Assembly: GCF_937997465.1 (NCBI RefSeq)
Contig: NZ_CALKTQ010000019.1
Coordinates: 1 to 7,547 of the forward strand
Reading direction: 5' to 3'
Length of the DNA: 7,547 bases
Source of the DNA: an uncultured Campylobacter sp.
Lineage (GTDB): Bacteria; Campylobacterota; Campylobacteria; Campylobacterales; Campylobacteraceae
The notes beneath the pieces were generated by a model. It did not search any database. It saw only the letters and a list, made by a program, of their open reading frames with translations, and was not told the DNA's origin. The first letter of the stretch is position 1, and each line of letters starts with the position of its first letter. Shown piece by piece: positions 1 through 6,056 of this stretch. The translations under genes and the position numbers were made by a program.

Positions 1-155
1 AGAGTACAAAAAGCTCCGGCTAAAAACAAAACAAAAGCTATTTGTATATCCAGCGGCTGATTTTTAAAAGTAATAAAATAATTTTTAATTAGTCTATGTA
101 GCAAGTTATTCAACTCCATATCAATCTTATCAACAATATTTTTATATAATAACAT
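1..155 (-). CDS. 5' end of an unrecognised gene running off the left edge
   Basis: An open frame on the minus strand starts at an ATG at 155-153 and stays open to base 1, about 51 codons. A stop codon (161-159) lies two codons upstream, so the start is well bounded on that side. The peptide begins MLLYKNIVDKIDMELNNLLH, and a hydrophobic stretch (roughly residues 37-50, IQIAFVLFLAGAF) follows, possibly the start of a membrane segment. There is only a weak GAG three bases before the ATG, and no promoter is obvious. A later in-frame ATG at 119-117 is also possible. I do not recognise the family. It could equally be a decayed gene, since several neighbours are broken. Confidence 0.35.
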   Translation of the reverse strand, partial: MLLYKNIVDKIDMELNNLLHRLIKNYFITFKNQPLDIQIAFVLFLAGAFCT

Positions 156-413
156 ATCTCAAAAAAATGCAACATTAAAACTCAAGAATAAATCAAAGTA
201 GGGCTTAGATATAATAACGGTAAAGATACGAAAGAATTCTATCAAATTCTGCTAAAACCGATAAAAGAAAATCTGCTTTAGTTGCGTCTAGCCTAAATTT
301 ATTGAACAAGCAACAAAACAAATCGCCGTACGCTAACCCTACACATTATGCACCCCCTTACGCTAAATTAAATCCAAATTTTAATTCATTTTAGATAGAC
401 TACTACAAAAAGT
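156..413. other. Intergenic stretch with a start-less coding-like remnant
   Basis: No gene with a start codon is visible here. On the plus strand, 192-281 is an open frame of 29 codons ending in TAG that includes YNNGKDTKEFYQILLKP. The composition looks protein-like but there is no ATG, GTG or TTG start, so it may be the tail of a lost gene. An 8-bp word, TACGCTAA, occurs at 329-336 and again at 359-366. No clear promoter for the downstream fic gene stands out. Confidence 0.3.
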
Positions 414-1508
414 ATGAGTAAGAACATGACCCAAAAAAGAGAATTTATACCCCAAGAGCTTCCACTGGATTTTAAGCCTACTGAGCAAATTTATAAAGCA
501 CTCAATAGAGCCTCAAGAAAACTAGGCGAACTAAACGGCTTTATAAAAACCATTCCAAACCATGATATTTTGATAAATTCTCTCGTTTTGCAAGAGGCAA
601 AAGATTCAAGCGCTATAGAAAACATTATCACGACGCACGATGAGCTATTTTTAGCGCAAATAGACGAAACCAGGATCGCACAAAGCGCAAAAGAGGTTAT
701 GAACTACGAAATCGCCTTAAAAAAAGGCTACTTGCTTATAAAAAAAGATAATCTATTCTTAACTCGTCATATACTAGAGATTCAAAAACGATTGCAGCGT
801 AGTAACGCCGGTTTTCGCACCCAAAGCGGAACTATGCTTAAAAATCCCGCCACGGGCGAGATAAAACATATACCGCCGCAACACATAGACGATATAAATA
901 GATTGATGGCAAATTTAGAAAAGTACATAAACGACGACTTGGACGAACTTGATCCGCTAATTAGACTAGCGGTGATCCACTATCAGTTTGAAACCATACA
1001 TCCGTTTTATGACGGAAACGGCAGAACCGGACGCATCATAAACGTCTTATATCTAACGCACAAAAAGCTGCTTGACCTACCTATTTTATATCTAAGTGCT
1101 TATATCATAAAAAATAAGTCCAAATACTACGAACTTTTAGAAAACGTAAGTAAAAACAGCGATTGGAGCGAATGGATAGAGTATATGCTAAACGGCATAG
1201 AGCGTACCGCTGAGGCATCCGTCACGCTCATAAAAGAGATAGACGACGCTATAAGAGAATTTAGCGAGCTCTTGCAGGAAAAAGAGCGGAGGATATACAG
1301 CAAAGACTTTGTGGAGTTACTTTTTTCATATCCATATACAAAGATAGAATCGGTAGAGAAAAAACTAAATATCTCTAGACAAACCGCTTCTAAATATCTT
1401 AAAATTTGCGAAAAATTAGGAGCATTTAAATGCGTAAAACTCGGTCGTATGAATTACTTTGTAAATTTAAAGTTGTTTGAAATATTACAACATGGACTAA
1501 TACTATAG
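414..1508 (+). CDS. fic: Class II Fic-domain protein adenylyltransferase (AMPylator)
   Basis: A 364-aa protein with the full Fic active-site motif HPFYDGNGRTGR at residues 196-207 (catalytic His196, metal-binding Asp200, anion-binding Arg). The N-terminal inhibitory helix motif [S/T]xxxE[G/N] is present as S65-S-A-I-E69-N70, which places it in class II, where the inhibitory Glu lies in the same chain ahead of the Fic core. The C-terminal ~70 residues (about 293-355, including LNISRQTASKYLK) look like a winged helix-turn-helix, the usual arrangement of this Fic/DOC-wHTH family. Such proteins transfer AMP from ATP to hydroxyls on target proteins and are held off by the inhibitory helix. The target cannot be read from sequence. 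Two starts are possible, at 414 or the ATG at 426; neither has a strong Shine-Dalgarno. The gene looks intact, stands alone and converges with mazEF. Confidence 0.9.
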   Translation: MSKNMTQKREFIPQELPLDFKPTEQIYKALNRASRKLGELNGFIKTIPNHDILINSLVLQEAKDSSAIENIITTHDELFLAQIDETRIAQSAKEVMNYEIALKKGYLLIKKDNLFLTRHILEIQKRLQRSNAGFRTQSGTMLKNPATGEIKHIPPQHIDDINRLMANLEKYINDDLDELDPLIRLAVIHYQFETIHPFYDGNGRTGRIINVLYLTHKKLLDLPILYLSAYIIKNKSKYYELLENVSKNSDWSEWIEYMLNGIERTAEASVTLIKEIDDAIREFSELLQEKERRIYSKDFVELLFSYPYTKIESVEKKLNISRQTASKYLKICEKLGAFKCVKLGRMNYFVNLKLFEILQHGLIL

Positions 1509-1525
1509 CGCACAAGTCTTCTATA

Positions 1526-1604
1526 ATATGTTAAGAAAATACTAAATCTTTAACATATCCGCGGCAATGTGTTAAAAATTTGAGGAGGTTTTAACGCATT
1601 TTAA
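1526..1604. terminator. Two stem-loops between convergent fic and mazF, possible bidirectional terminator
   Basis: Two hairpins lie back to back. The first (1526-1558) pairs ATATGTTAAGA with TCTTTAACATAT, with one bulged base and a 10-nt loop. The second (1568-1598) pairs TGTGTTAAAA with TTTTAACGCA (10 pairs, one a G-U wobble) around an 11-nt loop and is followed by TTTTAATAAATT. Both sit between genes that converge, where transcription from each side must stop. Stems are AT-rich and the T-tract is interrupted, so this is only a moderate candidate. Confidence 0.35.
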
Positions 1605-1692
1605 TAAATTATACCACTCCAAAAAATAAAGATAAATTTTTACCCTGCCTTTTATAAAATCATAGCGCGCATTAATCTTAAACATCCATATA

Positions 1693-2021
1693 TTAAATTC
1701 CCAAAAGTAGTCCGAGTTTTTCTTGAATTTCTCCTAACTCCTCTTGCGTTATCTTTCCCTTATACTTAGCGTTTCTAGCCCGCCAGTCTAGGCTTTTTAC
1801 ATGATCGGCTAGCGCAACGCCATCTTTTTCACCGCTAATGGCAACCTCAAACGGATAGTTTTTTACTTTCGCGGTTAGTGGCACGCAGATAAGCAGACTC
1901 GTTTTTTCGTTGTAGGCTTTGGGCGTTAATACGGCGGCCGGACGGCATTTGGCTTGCTCATGTCCGGCTTGGGAATCAAGTCTATCCATATTACATCTGC
2001 GGCGTCTGGCGTATAGCTCAT
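1693..2021 (-). pseudogene. mazF: mazF-family toxin, frameshifted near its 5' end
   Basis: The bulk of the reading frame is a MazF/PemK endoribonuclease: QAGHEQAKCRPAAVLTPKAY, then PFEVAISGEKDGVALADHVK and SLDWRARNAKYKGK, all typical of the family. The natural start is the ATG at 2021-2019, which overlaps the mazE stop as ATGA and encodes MSYTPDAADVIWID, the expected first beta strand. This frame leaves the MazF frame after codon 14: the DNA reads GAC-TT-GAT where GAC-TTT-GAT would give IDFD. The total length, 329 bp, is one base short of a multiple of three, consistent with a single-base deletion at about 1978-1980. From the natural start the product would be about 31 aa of nonsense. A start at ATG 1989 would give a 98-aa protein lacking the first strand, with no RBS. 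The toxin is therefore probably inactive. A sequencing error in the short T run is the alternative. Confidence 0.8.
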
Positions 2022-2260
2022 ATTATTTCATTACCTATAGCAGCGCCGGTAATCGCTTCGCTGTGTAGATTATCCGGCTTTATAGCTTTTAGCAGTTCGG
2101 CAAGCCTATCTTTTTTGTCGTCTATCGGCTCCATTACCGCTTTACCGTTTTCTACTTTGATCTCTAGCTTATTGCCGCAACCTATACCGAGTTCATGCAA
2201 TATAGAATTTGGAATTCTTAGCCCCACGCTATTGCCCCATTTATTAAGCGCTACTTGCAT
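2018..2260 (-). CDS. mazE: MazE-type antitoxin (AbrB/SpoVT swapped-hairpin fold)
   Basis: An 80-aa protein beginning MQVALNKWGNSVGLRIPNSI, the classic MazE/AbrB-type DNA-binding motif (KWGNSxGxRIP). It is followed by LEIKVENGKAVMEPI and a charged C-terminal tail that in this family wraps the MazF dimer. I prefer the ATG at 2260-2258 because an AAAAGGAA Shine-Dalgarno (2266-2273) sits just upstream. An in-frame ATG at 2284 lies too close to the TATAAT at 2291-2286 to be transcribed. The stop overlaps the natural mazF start (ATGA, 2021-2018), the usual coupling of a mazEF operon. MazE should bind its own promoter and neutralise MazF, but its partner here is frameshifted, leaving an antitoxin without an evident active toxin. 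Confidence 0.88.
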   Translation of the reverse strand: MQVALNKWGNSVGLRIPNSILHELGIGCGNKLEIKVENGKAVMEPIDDKKDRLAELLKAIKPDNLHSEAITGAAIGNEII

Positions 2261-2285
2261 TTTTATTCCTTTTAATTTGCCCATG

Positions 2286-2291
2286 ATTATA
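2286..2291 (-). promoter_or_regulatory. Predicted -10 box of mazEF
   Basis: TATAAT on the minus strand, 25 bases before the mazE ATG, placing transcription start near 2279 and the Shine-Dalgarno just after it. No -35 hexamer at normal spacing is evident; weak -35 elements are usual in epsilonproteobacteria. A TTGACG lies further upstream, but the 34-bp spacing is too long. Confidence 0.5.
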
Positions 2292-2306
2292 CAGCGTATG
2301 TCTTAA

Positions 2307-2791
2307 AAGGTTTTAAAATTTTAATCGTCAATAGCTCTTGCACTGAAATAAAAACGAGCGGATATATTACTATACGGCGCAAGCTTAGAATTTAAAACGA
2401 TATAATACGATAAAAATAAAGGATACTCTTGAGCAACCAACCAAGTATATGGATGGGGGAGGGGATTAAGCGTGAGGGGTAGTGGGCAAAACAAGGAGTT
2501 CTGAGCCTTGTAGCGCAAAAAAATAAACCTATCTATGCCTTAAGGCCGTAGTGTAATCTAGAGCCTAATTTTACAAGCTTTGCCTTTTTCTTGGTTTTTA
2601 TGCAATTACAAGCTTTTATTATGCAGTCTCTCCGTAAATCATCTAGTGACTAAAGGGCGTTGGATTTCTTGTTTTATTTATGGTTAAAATTTTTAGAAGC
2701 TCAGATACCAAAAATGTAGGAGATTTGAAGACAAGATACTAAAATCGTATAATATATACCCCAAAAAGTCACACACGCTCTTGCTACTCTT
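2307..2791. other. Gene-poor stretch with a G-rich patch
   Basis: I see no convincing gene here. It contains a promoter-like and RBS-like sequence leading to a very short frame and a G-rich patch (listed separately), and a 6-bp hairpin at 2491-2511 (ACAAGG/CCTTGT, 9-nt loop) with no T-tract. The 11-bp word TTACAAGCTTT occurs twice, around 2571 and 2607. Downstream of the short vapD frame (2791 to about 2660, minus strand) the in-frame codons stay open for roughly 35 codons but show no clear VapD similarity. Confidence 0.5.
2401..2486 (+). other. Promoter, RBS and 17-codon leader frame ending in a G-rich tract
   Basis: TATAAT (2401-2406) is followed by AAAGGA (2418-2423) and, five bases later, a TTG start at 2429 opening an 17-residue peptide (SNQPSIWMGEGIKREG after the start) that stops with TAG at 2480-2482. 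Within it lies a run of G tracts (2455-2486: five, four, four and three Gs with gaps of 1, 11 and 4), very unusual in DNA this AT-rich. It could be a leader peptide, the truncated 5' end of a lost gene, or part of a dispersed repeat. Nothing in the window decides between these. Confidence 0.3.
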
Positions 2792-3010
2792 TTAGTTCTC
2801 TTTGCCGCCTTTTCTATTTCTAATATTGGCTTTAGTCTTTGGCTCTACTGACACATAGCCTGAATATTGTCTGTGCATAAAACCATTCGATTTCATAAAG
2901 CGTTTTATATCAGAATATGGTTTTCTGGTGTTGCCCTCACCAAATATGCCCTCAAGTTCTTTTGTTGATAAATCAAACATAAGAACCCTACGAATAGCTT
3001 CATCACTCAT
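2792..3010 (-). CDS. VapD-like (Cas2-like fold) ribonuclease, apparently C-terminally truncated
   Basis: A 72-aa product. Residues 9-54 match the first half of VapD: VLMFDLSTKEL carries the Asp (D13) at the place of the catalytic Asp in the family's AFDL strand, followed by PYSDIKRFMKSNGF and MHRQYSGYVS. VapD proteins, single-strand ribonucleases with a Cas2-like ferredoxin fold, usually run about 90-150 aa, with a second helix and strand (a WLSKC/VRDI-like segment) after the YVS strand. Here only 18 residues follow before a TAA, so the second half is missing. I chose the ATG at 3010-3008 because it overlaps the upstream stop as ATGA; a TTG at 3016 is the alternative. It forms an operon with the 107-aa gene before it. 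It could be a natural short variant, but loss of activity is likely. Confidence 0.6.
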   Translation of the reverse strand: MSDEAIRRVLMFDLSTKELEGIFGEGNTRKPYSDIKRFMKSNGFMHRQYSGYVSVEPKTKANIRNRKGGKEN

Positions 3011-3330
3011 TCCCAAACCCCTATATTTTCTTTTTTTAATTTTGCCATCATATTTTCATTGCCTTCATCCTCATCTATCCAAACCCATTCTTTAACGTTT
3101 TTGGTTATCCACTCATTTTGAGCGGCATAATGGCAAATAAATAGTCCCAAATTTGCCAAATCATTCTCATTGCCTTTTGCGTGAAAAGTGTTTTTATCAA
3201 TCCTAATCAAATTACACTGCTCGGCAAGCTTGTCTAAATATTCGTATATTACGTCTAGCTTATACTTTTTCTCTCGTAAAACCTTCTCTTCGTCTATTAC
3301 TATTTTCGTGCCTAGTAACGGGTATGCCAT
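3007..3330 (-). CDS. Upstream partner of the VapD-like gene, possible antitoxin
   Basis: A 107-aa acidic-to-neutral protein that I cannot assign to a named family with confidence. Its stop overlaps the VapD-like start (ATGA, 3010-3007), the tight coupling typical of toxin-antitoxin pairs, and it occupies the same place as VapX in vapXD operons. Visible features are a charged N-terminal helix (about 14-40), LIRIDKNTFHAKGNENDLAN, and a tryptophan-rich segment NEWITKNVKEWVWIDEDEG (72-90). The start is well supported: AAAAGGAA at 3336-3343 lies six bases before the ATG, and a TATAAT sits about 60 bases upstream. No helix-turn-helix or ribbon-helix-helix is visible, so the antitoxin role rests on position alone. 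Confidence 0.6.
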   Translation of the reverse strand: MAYPLLGTKIVIDEEKVLREKKYKLDVIYEYLDKLAEQCNLIRIDKNTFHAKGNENDLANLGLFICHYAAQNEWITKNVKEWVWIDEDEGNENMMAKLKKENIGVWE

Positions 3331-3388
3331 TGTTTTTCCTTTTCATGGTTCTATATTTTATTATTAAATTCTAGCTTTACTAGCAAAT

Positions 3389-3394
3389 ATTATA
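3389..3394 (-). promoter_or_regulatory. Predicted -10 box for the VapD-like operon
   Basis: TATAAT on the minus strand, in the 79-bp gap after the 166-aa gene. The CTAGC word is repeated just downstream (CTAGCTTTACTAGC, 3371-3384), which could be an operator for the pair. No -35 element is recognisable. Confidence 0.35.
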
Positions 3395-3409
3395 TATGTG
3401 CCGCAGGTT

Positions 3410-3910
3410 TTATTTCCTCATTATTTTTTTATAGTAGTTAAAAGTCCTTTTATCTATCTCGCCAAGCAAAAACGAAATTTCTATGATGTCCTTGTCAGAA
3501 AAACCATAGTGCTTAAAATAACTTTCAGCTGTAGGATGATAAATAAAGTGGTGTTTGAATCGTAAAATTTTTATCAATCTTTCGTTTGTTCTCTCGTCAA
3601 ATTTAACTCCGAAAAAATCCTCTGCAACTCGAATGATTTCGTAACTATTCATACGTCCTTTTTTGTTATTTTCAAAAGCTTTGTGATATAAATATCTCAA
3701 AAAAGTATCCGAGTTTAAATCTATAATTTTCCTTTTTACACAAACTAGGTCATTCTCTTTTAAAAACTCGCTCACAGAAATATCTTGGTAAATGTGTTTT
3801 GTGTTTTTGATAATTTCTTTTAACTTGTCGTAATCTAAATTTTCTTTTTTTCTTCGGACTGCAAGCTTCTCATAAAAAGTATGTTTAGGTATGGCTTTTA
3901 TGGTTTTCAT
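3410..3910 (-). CDS. Unrecognised basic 166-aa protein
   Basis: I do not recognise a family. The protein is lysine-rich, has no signal peptide or membrane segment and no cysteine clusters, and appears largely helical. The N-terminus contains a basic charged helix (KLAVRRKKENLDYDKLKEII, 15-34). A middle part has SDTFLRYLYHKAFENNKKGR (67-86), and a notable segment KILRFKHHFIYHPTAESYFK (114-133) carries three close His residues. The C-terminus ends in a basic tail, YYKKIMRK. The ATG at 3910 has only a weak AAGTAG-like sequence upstream. It lies 79 bp upstream of the VapD-like operon on the same strand and could be co-transcribed, but a separate TATAAT in the gap argues for an independent unit. 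The neighbourhood (toxin-antitoxin genes, a recombinase) suggests an accessory function; nothing more can be said. Confidence 0.7.
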   Translation of the reverse strand: MKTIKAIPKHTFYEKLAVRRKKENLDYDKLKEIIKNTKHIYQDISVSEFLKENDLVCVKRKIIDLNSDTFLRYLYHKAFENNKKGRMNSYEIIRVAEDFFGVKFDERTNERLIKILRFKHHFIYHPTAESYFKHYGFSDKDIIEISFLLGEIDKRTFNYYKKIMRK

Positions 3911-4115
3911 ATGACTATTCTACTTAACTGAATATAAAACTATGTTTAGTTAGAATGTATTCATTAGTCGAAAAATAAAACAAACCTTAAAAAAAGCGAA
4001 CTTCCACTTTAACTGCCTGTTTTGCTTAAATAATACACTCAAAAACCGATTTTAGGCTATTAATATTTTATTTTTAAGTTTCAATTTATATATAAAATAA
4101 TCACCTCCTACTAGC

Positions 4116-4140
4116 GATTCTTTATAATATTATAAGAATC
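4116..4140. repeat. 25-bp near-perfect palindrome beside the tssK breakpoint
   Basis: GATTCTT and AAGAATC flank an AT core. With one extra T removed, the whole 24 bases form a perfect palindrome. It lies 36 bp before the point where the tssK-like frame begins and so marks the edge of the retained T6SS DNA. It could be a recombination scar, an operator or a hairpin. The rest of 3911-4175 shows no gene on either strand. Confidence 0.5.
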
Positions 4141-4175
4141 TCGTATAGAGACGAAGGAGCGTTACTTTTAATTAA

Positions 4176-4322
4176 ATAGCGCTTTCGATGGTTAGTTTAG
4201 TGTCTAAAAATGTAAAAAATCAAAACGTAATATACAAGTCTTTTATAGGCGAGAATATTATCAGCGTATATGTCACAAATAATATAACTAACCCGGATAT
4301 AAAAATGTGGGCTATACTATAA
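4176..4322 (+). pseudogene. tssK: 3' remnant of a tssK-like type VI baseplate gene
   Basis: A short open frame (48 codons after a stop at 4173-4175; an ATG at 4188 would give 44 aa) ends with FIGENIISVYV, then NPDIKMWAIL and a TAA. This matches the shape of the TssK C-terminus, where a final beta strand of the type 'iavYv' is followed by 'pdlklELWAI' at the very end. It sits 18 bp upstream of tssL on the same strand, the usual tssK-tssL order in T6SS clusters. TssK is a baseplate protein of about 450 aa, so roughly 90% is missing. No further TssK-like coding is visible in other frames upstream to 3911. The assignment rests on a short match plus position. Confidence 0.5.
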
Positions 4323-4340
4323 AATTTTAAAGGCCTATAG

Positions 4341-5120
4341 GTGCAAAGTAAAGATAATTCATTTTCTATATTGTTTGAAAGTCGACTCCAAGGGCTGGGG
4401 ACAAATCAGGCCCTAGATCATGTCTTGCCGCTTTTGCTTCTAGCTAATAGAATGTCAAAGATACAAAATATTTCACAAGAGCAAATGATTGGTTTAAAAG
4501 AGAAATTAACCAATGATATACTTAGCATAAGCTCAAAACTGGCTAGTCTTAGAATTTATGATGAAGACGATATTACTAGGCTCAGATACTGCGTCTGTGT
4601 CTTTATAGATGAAAGTCTTATGAAAAATGAACTTTTTATGAATAGTTTTTGGGCAAATAATACTCTTACTATTAGACTATTTAACGAAAATTTAGGTGGA
4701 AATAAATTTTTTGGTATAATGGAAAAATGGTTTGAAAATCCCGCAAAAAACAAAGATCTTTTGGAAGTTGTTTATGCTTGTTTAACTCTTGGCTATAGAG
4801 GCAAATACGATCTTGAGAATGATTGTAACGAAAAGATCGAATATCTTTGTGAAAGTATAGCATCAGCTATTGCCCCTCTGATAGGCAGCGATGAAGATAT
4901 GTTATTTAAAAAAGCCTATAGTCCTTCTAAACCTGACAATATACTGAATAATTTTAATTTTGGCGGAGCTAAAGCTCTTGCAATACTGATAGCTATAATA
5001 GCGGTCGCGCTTTCATTTATGTACTCAATACATAGCCTGGATAAGGAAAACATAAAAAATAATACAAGCATTAATAATAAAATCGACGCTTTTATGAGAG
5101 ATTCTAATACCAAAATATAG
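4341..5120 (+). CDS. tssL: TssL (DotU/IcmH family) type VI secretion inner-membrane protein
   Basis: A 259-aa protein with the DotU/TssL cytoplasmic domain and a single C-terminal membrane anchor. Recognisable parts are ALDHVLPLLLLANRM (24-38), the acidic CVFIDESLM (86-94), FNENLGGNKFFGIMEKWF (114-131) and VVYACLTLGYRGKYD (143-157), the most conserved stretch of the family. A hydrophobic segment at about 210-229 (AKALAILIAIIAVALSFMY) anchors the protein, leaving about 30 residues in the periplasm. In T6SS, TssL forms the membrane complex with TssM and TssJ and docks the baseplate through TssK. The start is GTG at 4341, eight bases after AAAGG. The gene looks intact, but tssK upstream is a stub and tssM is absent downstream. 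It is therefore either an orphan relic or part of a split cluster. Confidence 0.88.
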   Translation: MQSKDNSFSILFESRLQGLGTNQALDHVLPLLLLANRMSKIQNISQEQMIGLKEKLTNDILSISSKLASLRIYDEDDITRLRYCVCVFIDESLMKNELFMNSFWANNTLTIRLFNENLGGNKFFGIMEKWFENPAKNKDLLEVVYACLTLGYRGKYDLENDCNEKIEYLCESIASAIAPLIGSDEDMLFKKAYSPSKPDNILNNFNFGGAKALAILIAIIAVALSFMYSIHSLDKENIKNNTSINNKIDAFMRDSNTKI

Positions 5121-5257
5121 CTAGCTTTATTGTATTATACAAATTTATATGACGTTTTTATATACATCAAGAGTCATAGTCAAAAATTAATTTAGTTCTA
5201 TTAAACTTAAATTTTATGAAACATAGCTAAATTTAAAATGTAAATACAAATTTATAT
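5117..5257. repeat. Imperfect ~34-bp direct repeat after tssL
   Basis: Copy one (5117-5150) and copy two (5223-5257) both begin ATAGCTA and end TACAAATTTATAT, the final 13 bases being identical, with similar AT-rich sequence between. The gap 5121-5323 holds no gene and no tssM-like coding. The repeat could mark a small duplication at the point where the T6SS operon ends, though AT-rich composition makes chance similarity easier. Confidence 0.4.
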
Positions 5258-5323
5258 TTTATTTTTGAAGCTATATTATAAATTCTACGTATTCGCCTCA
5301 CTACATCCGTTTCTTTTTGTATA

Positions 5324-5701
5324 TTATTGCAACGCTCGTATATAATTCTTAGCCGAAATGGCCAAGAATGCCGAACGAGAAATACCGAGCTCTTTTGCCG
5401 CGGTATCTATCTCTTGCATTATATTTTCTTTCATAGTAATAGCATAGCTTTTTGTTTTAATACTAAGCTACCTAGGCTCTATTATTTCTTCGTTATCCGA
5501 TAGCATTTCGACCAACGCGTCTTTAAATGCGCTTTTTAAATCGCTTATAGCTTCGGCTTCGTTATTTCCGGCGCCTTTTATATATTCATACTCTTTGTAG
5601 TAGGCATAATAGTAAAACGTATCGTCAAAGTTTTTATCCTTTACGACGATTGCGACATAGGGTAAATTTAGGTAGTAGTTTAAATTTCTTACGACCGACA
5701 T
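5324..5701 (-). pseudogene. Second HicB-like antitoxin, split by an in-frame amber codon
   Basis: From ATG 5701 the frame gives a 77-aa HicB-type domain: RNLNYYLNLPYVAIVV, then GAGNNEAEAISDLKSAFKDA and EEIIEPR. It then meets TAG at 5470-5468. The same frame continues without a shift for 47 more codons, KTKSYAIT, then IMQEIDTAAKELGISRSAFL and AKNYIRALQ, an unmistakable ribbon-helix-helix domain. The intact neighbour hicB has exactly this order: HicB domain, an IPEP linker, then ribbon-helix-helix. Removing the amber codon would give about 125 aa against 117 for the neighbour. No start with an RBS exists for the second half (ATG 5434 has none). Its start follows the first hicB stop by one base (TAATATG), so translation is probably coupled. 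It is either a recent pseudogene or a readthrough gene; without the C-terminal domain it should lose DNA binding. Confidence 0.75.
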
Positions 5702-5702
5702 A

Positions 5703-6056
5703 TTATATAGCCAATGCTTTTCTGGCAAGCTCGCTAAGCCACGCCGAACGGTTATTCGTAACGGCGTCAATTGCGTTTAAAACACCTTTTGGTATAGTTA
5801 AATTTATGCGAACCTTGGCATTTTCATCGATTGGCTCTGGTATATTTATACCGTCAGCAAGTGCTGTTTCTATCGTAAATTTAAAAGCTTCTTCAAGCTC
5901 GGCAAGGGCTTCTTCTTTGCTTTCGCCATCACCATAAAAAAACGCAATGTTATTAAGTTCAGGCATAAACGCACACCAGCCACCACCTTGATTTTGTGGT
6001 ATTTTTTTAAGCTCTATCTTATACGGCAGGTTTAGATAGTAGTCCAAATTTTTCAT
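5703..6056 (-). CDS. hicB: HicB-family antitoxin, intact
   Basis: A 117-aa protein. The N-terminal partial RNase H-like HicB domain (1-75) shows LDYYLNLPYKIEL, GGGWCAFMPEL, the family's GDG-x-S-x-EEAL turn (GDGESKEEALAELEEAF) and a closing INIPEP. A C-terminal ribbon-helix-helix (81-117) reads KVRINLTIPKGVLNAID, then NRSAWLSELARKAL, and would bind the operon promoter. AAAGGA (6063-6068) lies six bases before the ATG, and the ATG overlaps the hicA stop as TAATG, the usual hicAB coupling. HicB normally masks the HicA ribonuclease; here hicA is broken, so HicB is an antitoxin without a working local toxin. It could still act as a repressor or protect against related HicA toxins elsewhere. Confidence 0.88.
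   Translation of the reverse strand: MKNLDYYLNLPYKIELKKIPQNQGGGWCAFMPELNNIAFFYGDGESKEEALAELEEAFKFTIETALADGINIPEPIDENAKVRINLTIPKGVLNAIDAVTNNRSAWLSELARKALAI

Noticed and set aside
329..366. TACGCTAA repeated 30 bp apart as a CRISPR or iteron array
   Set aside because: Only two short copies exist, with no third unit and no associated cas or replication gene.
2491..2511. Hairpin ACAAGG/CCTTGT as a terminator
   Set aside because: The stem is only six pairs and no T-tract follows on either strand.
2321..2518. A 65-codon minus-strand open frame across the G-rich patch
   Set aside because: Proline- and leucine-rich translation produced by the complement of the G tracts, with no convincing RBS and a composition unlike its neighbours.
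4556..5113. Several minus-strand open frames opposite tssL
   Set aside because: They lie antisense to a clearly recognised tssL and have no family features or ribosome binding sites.
5650..5937. A plus-strand open frame opposite the hicB genes
   Set aside because: It is antisense to two recognised HicB domains and its translation looks random.
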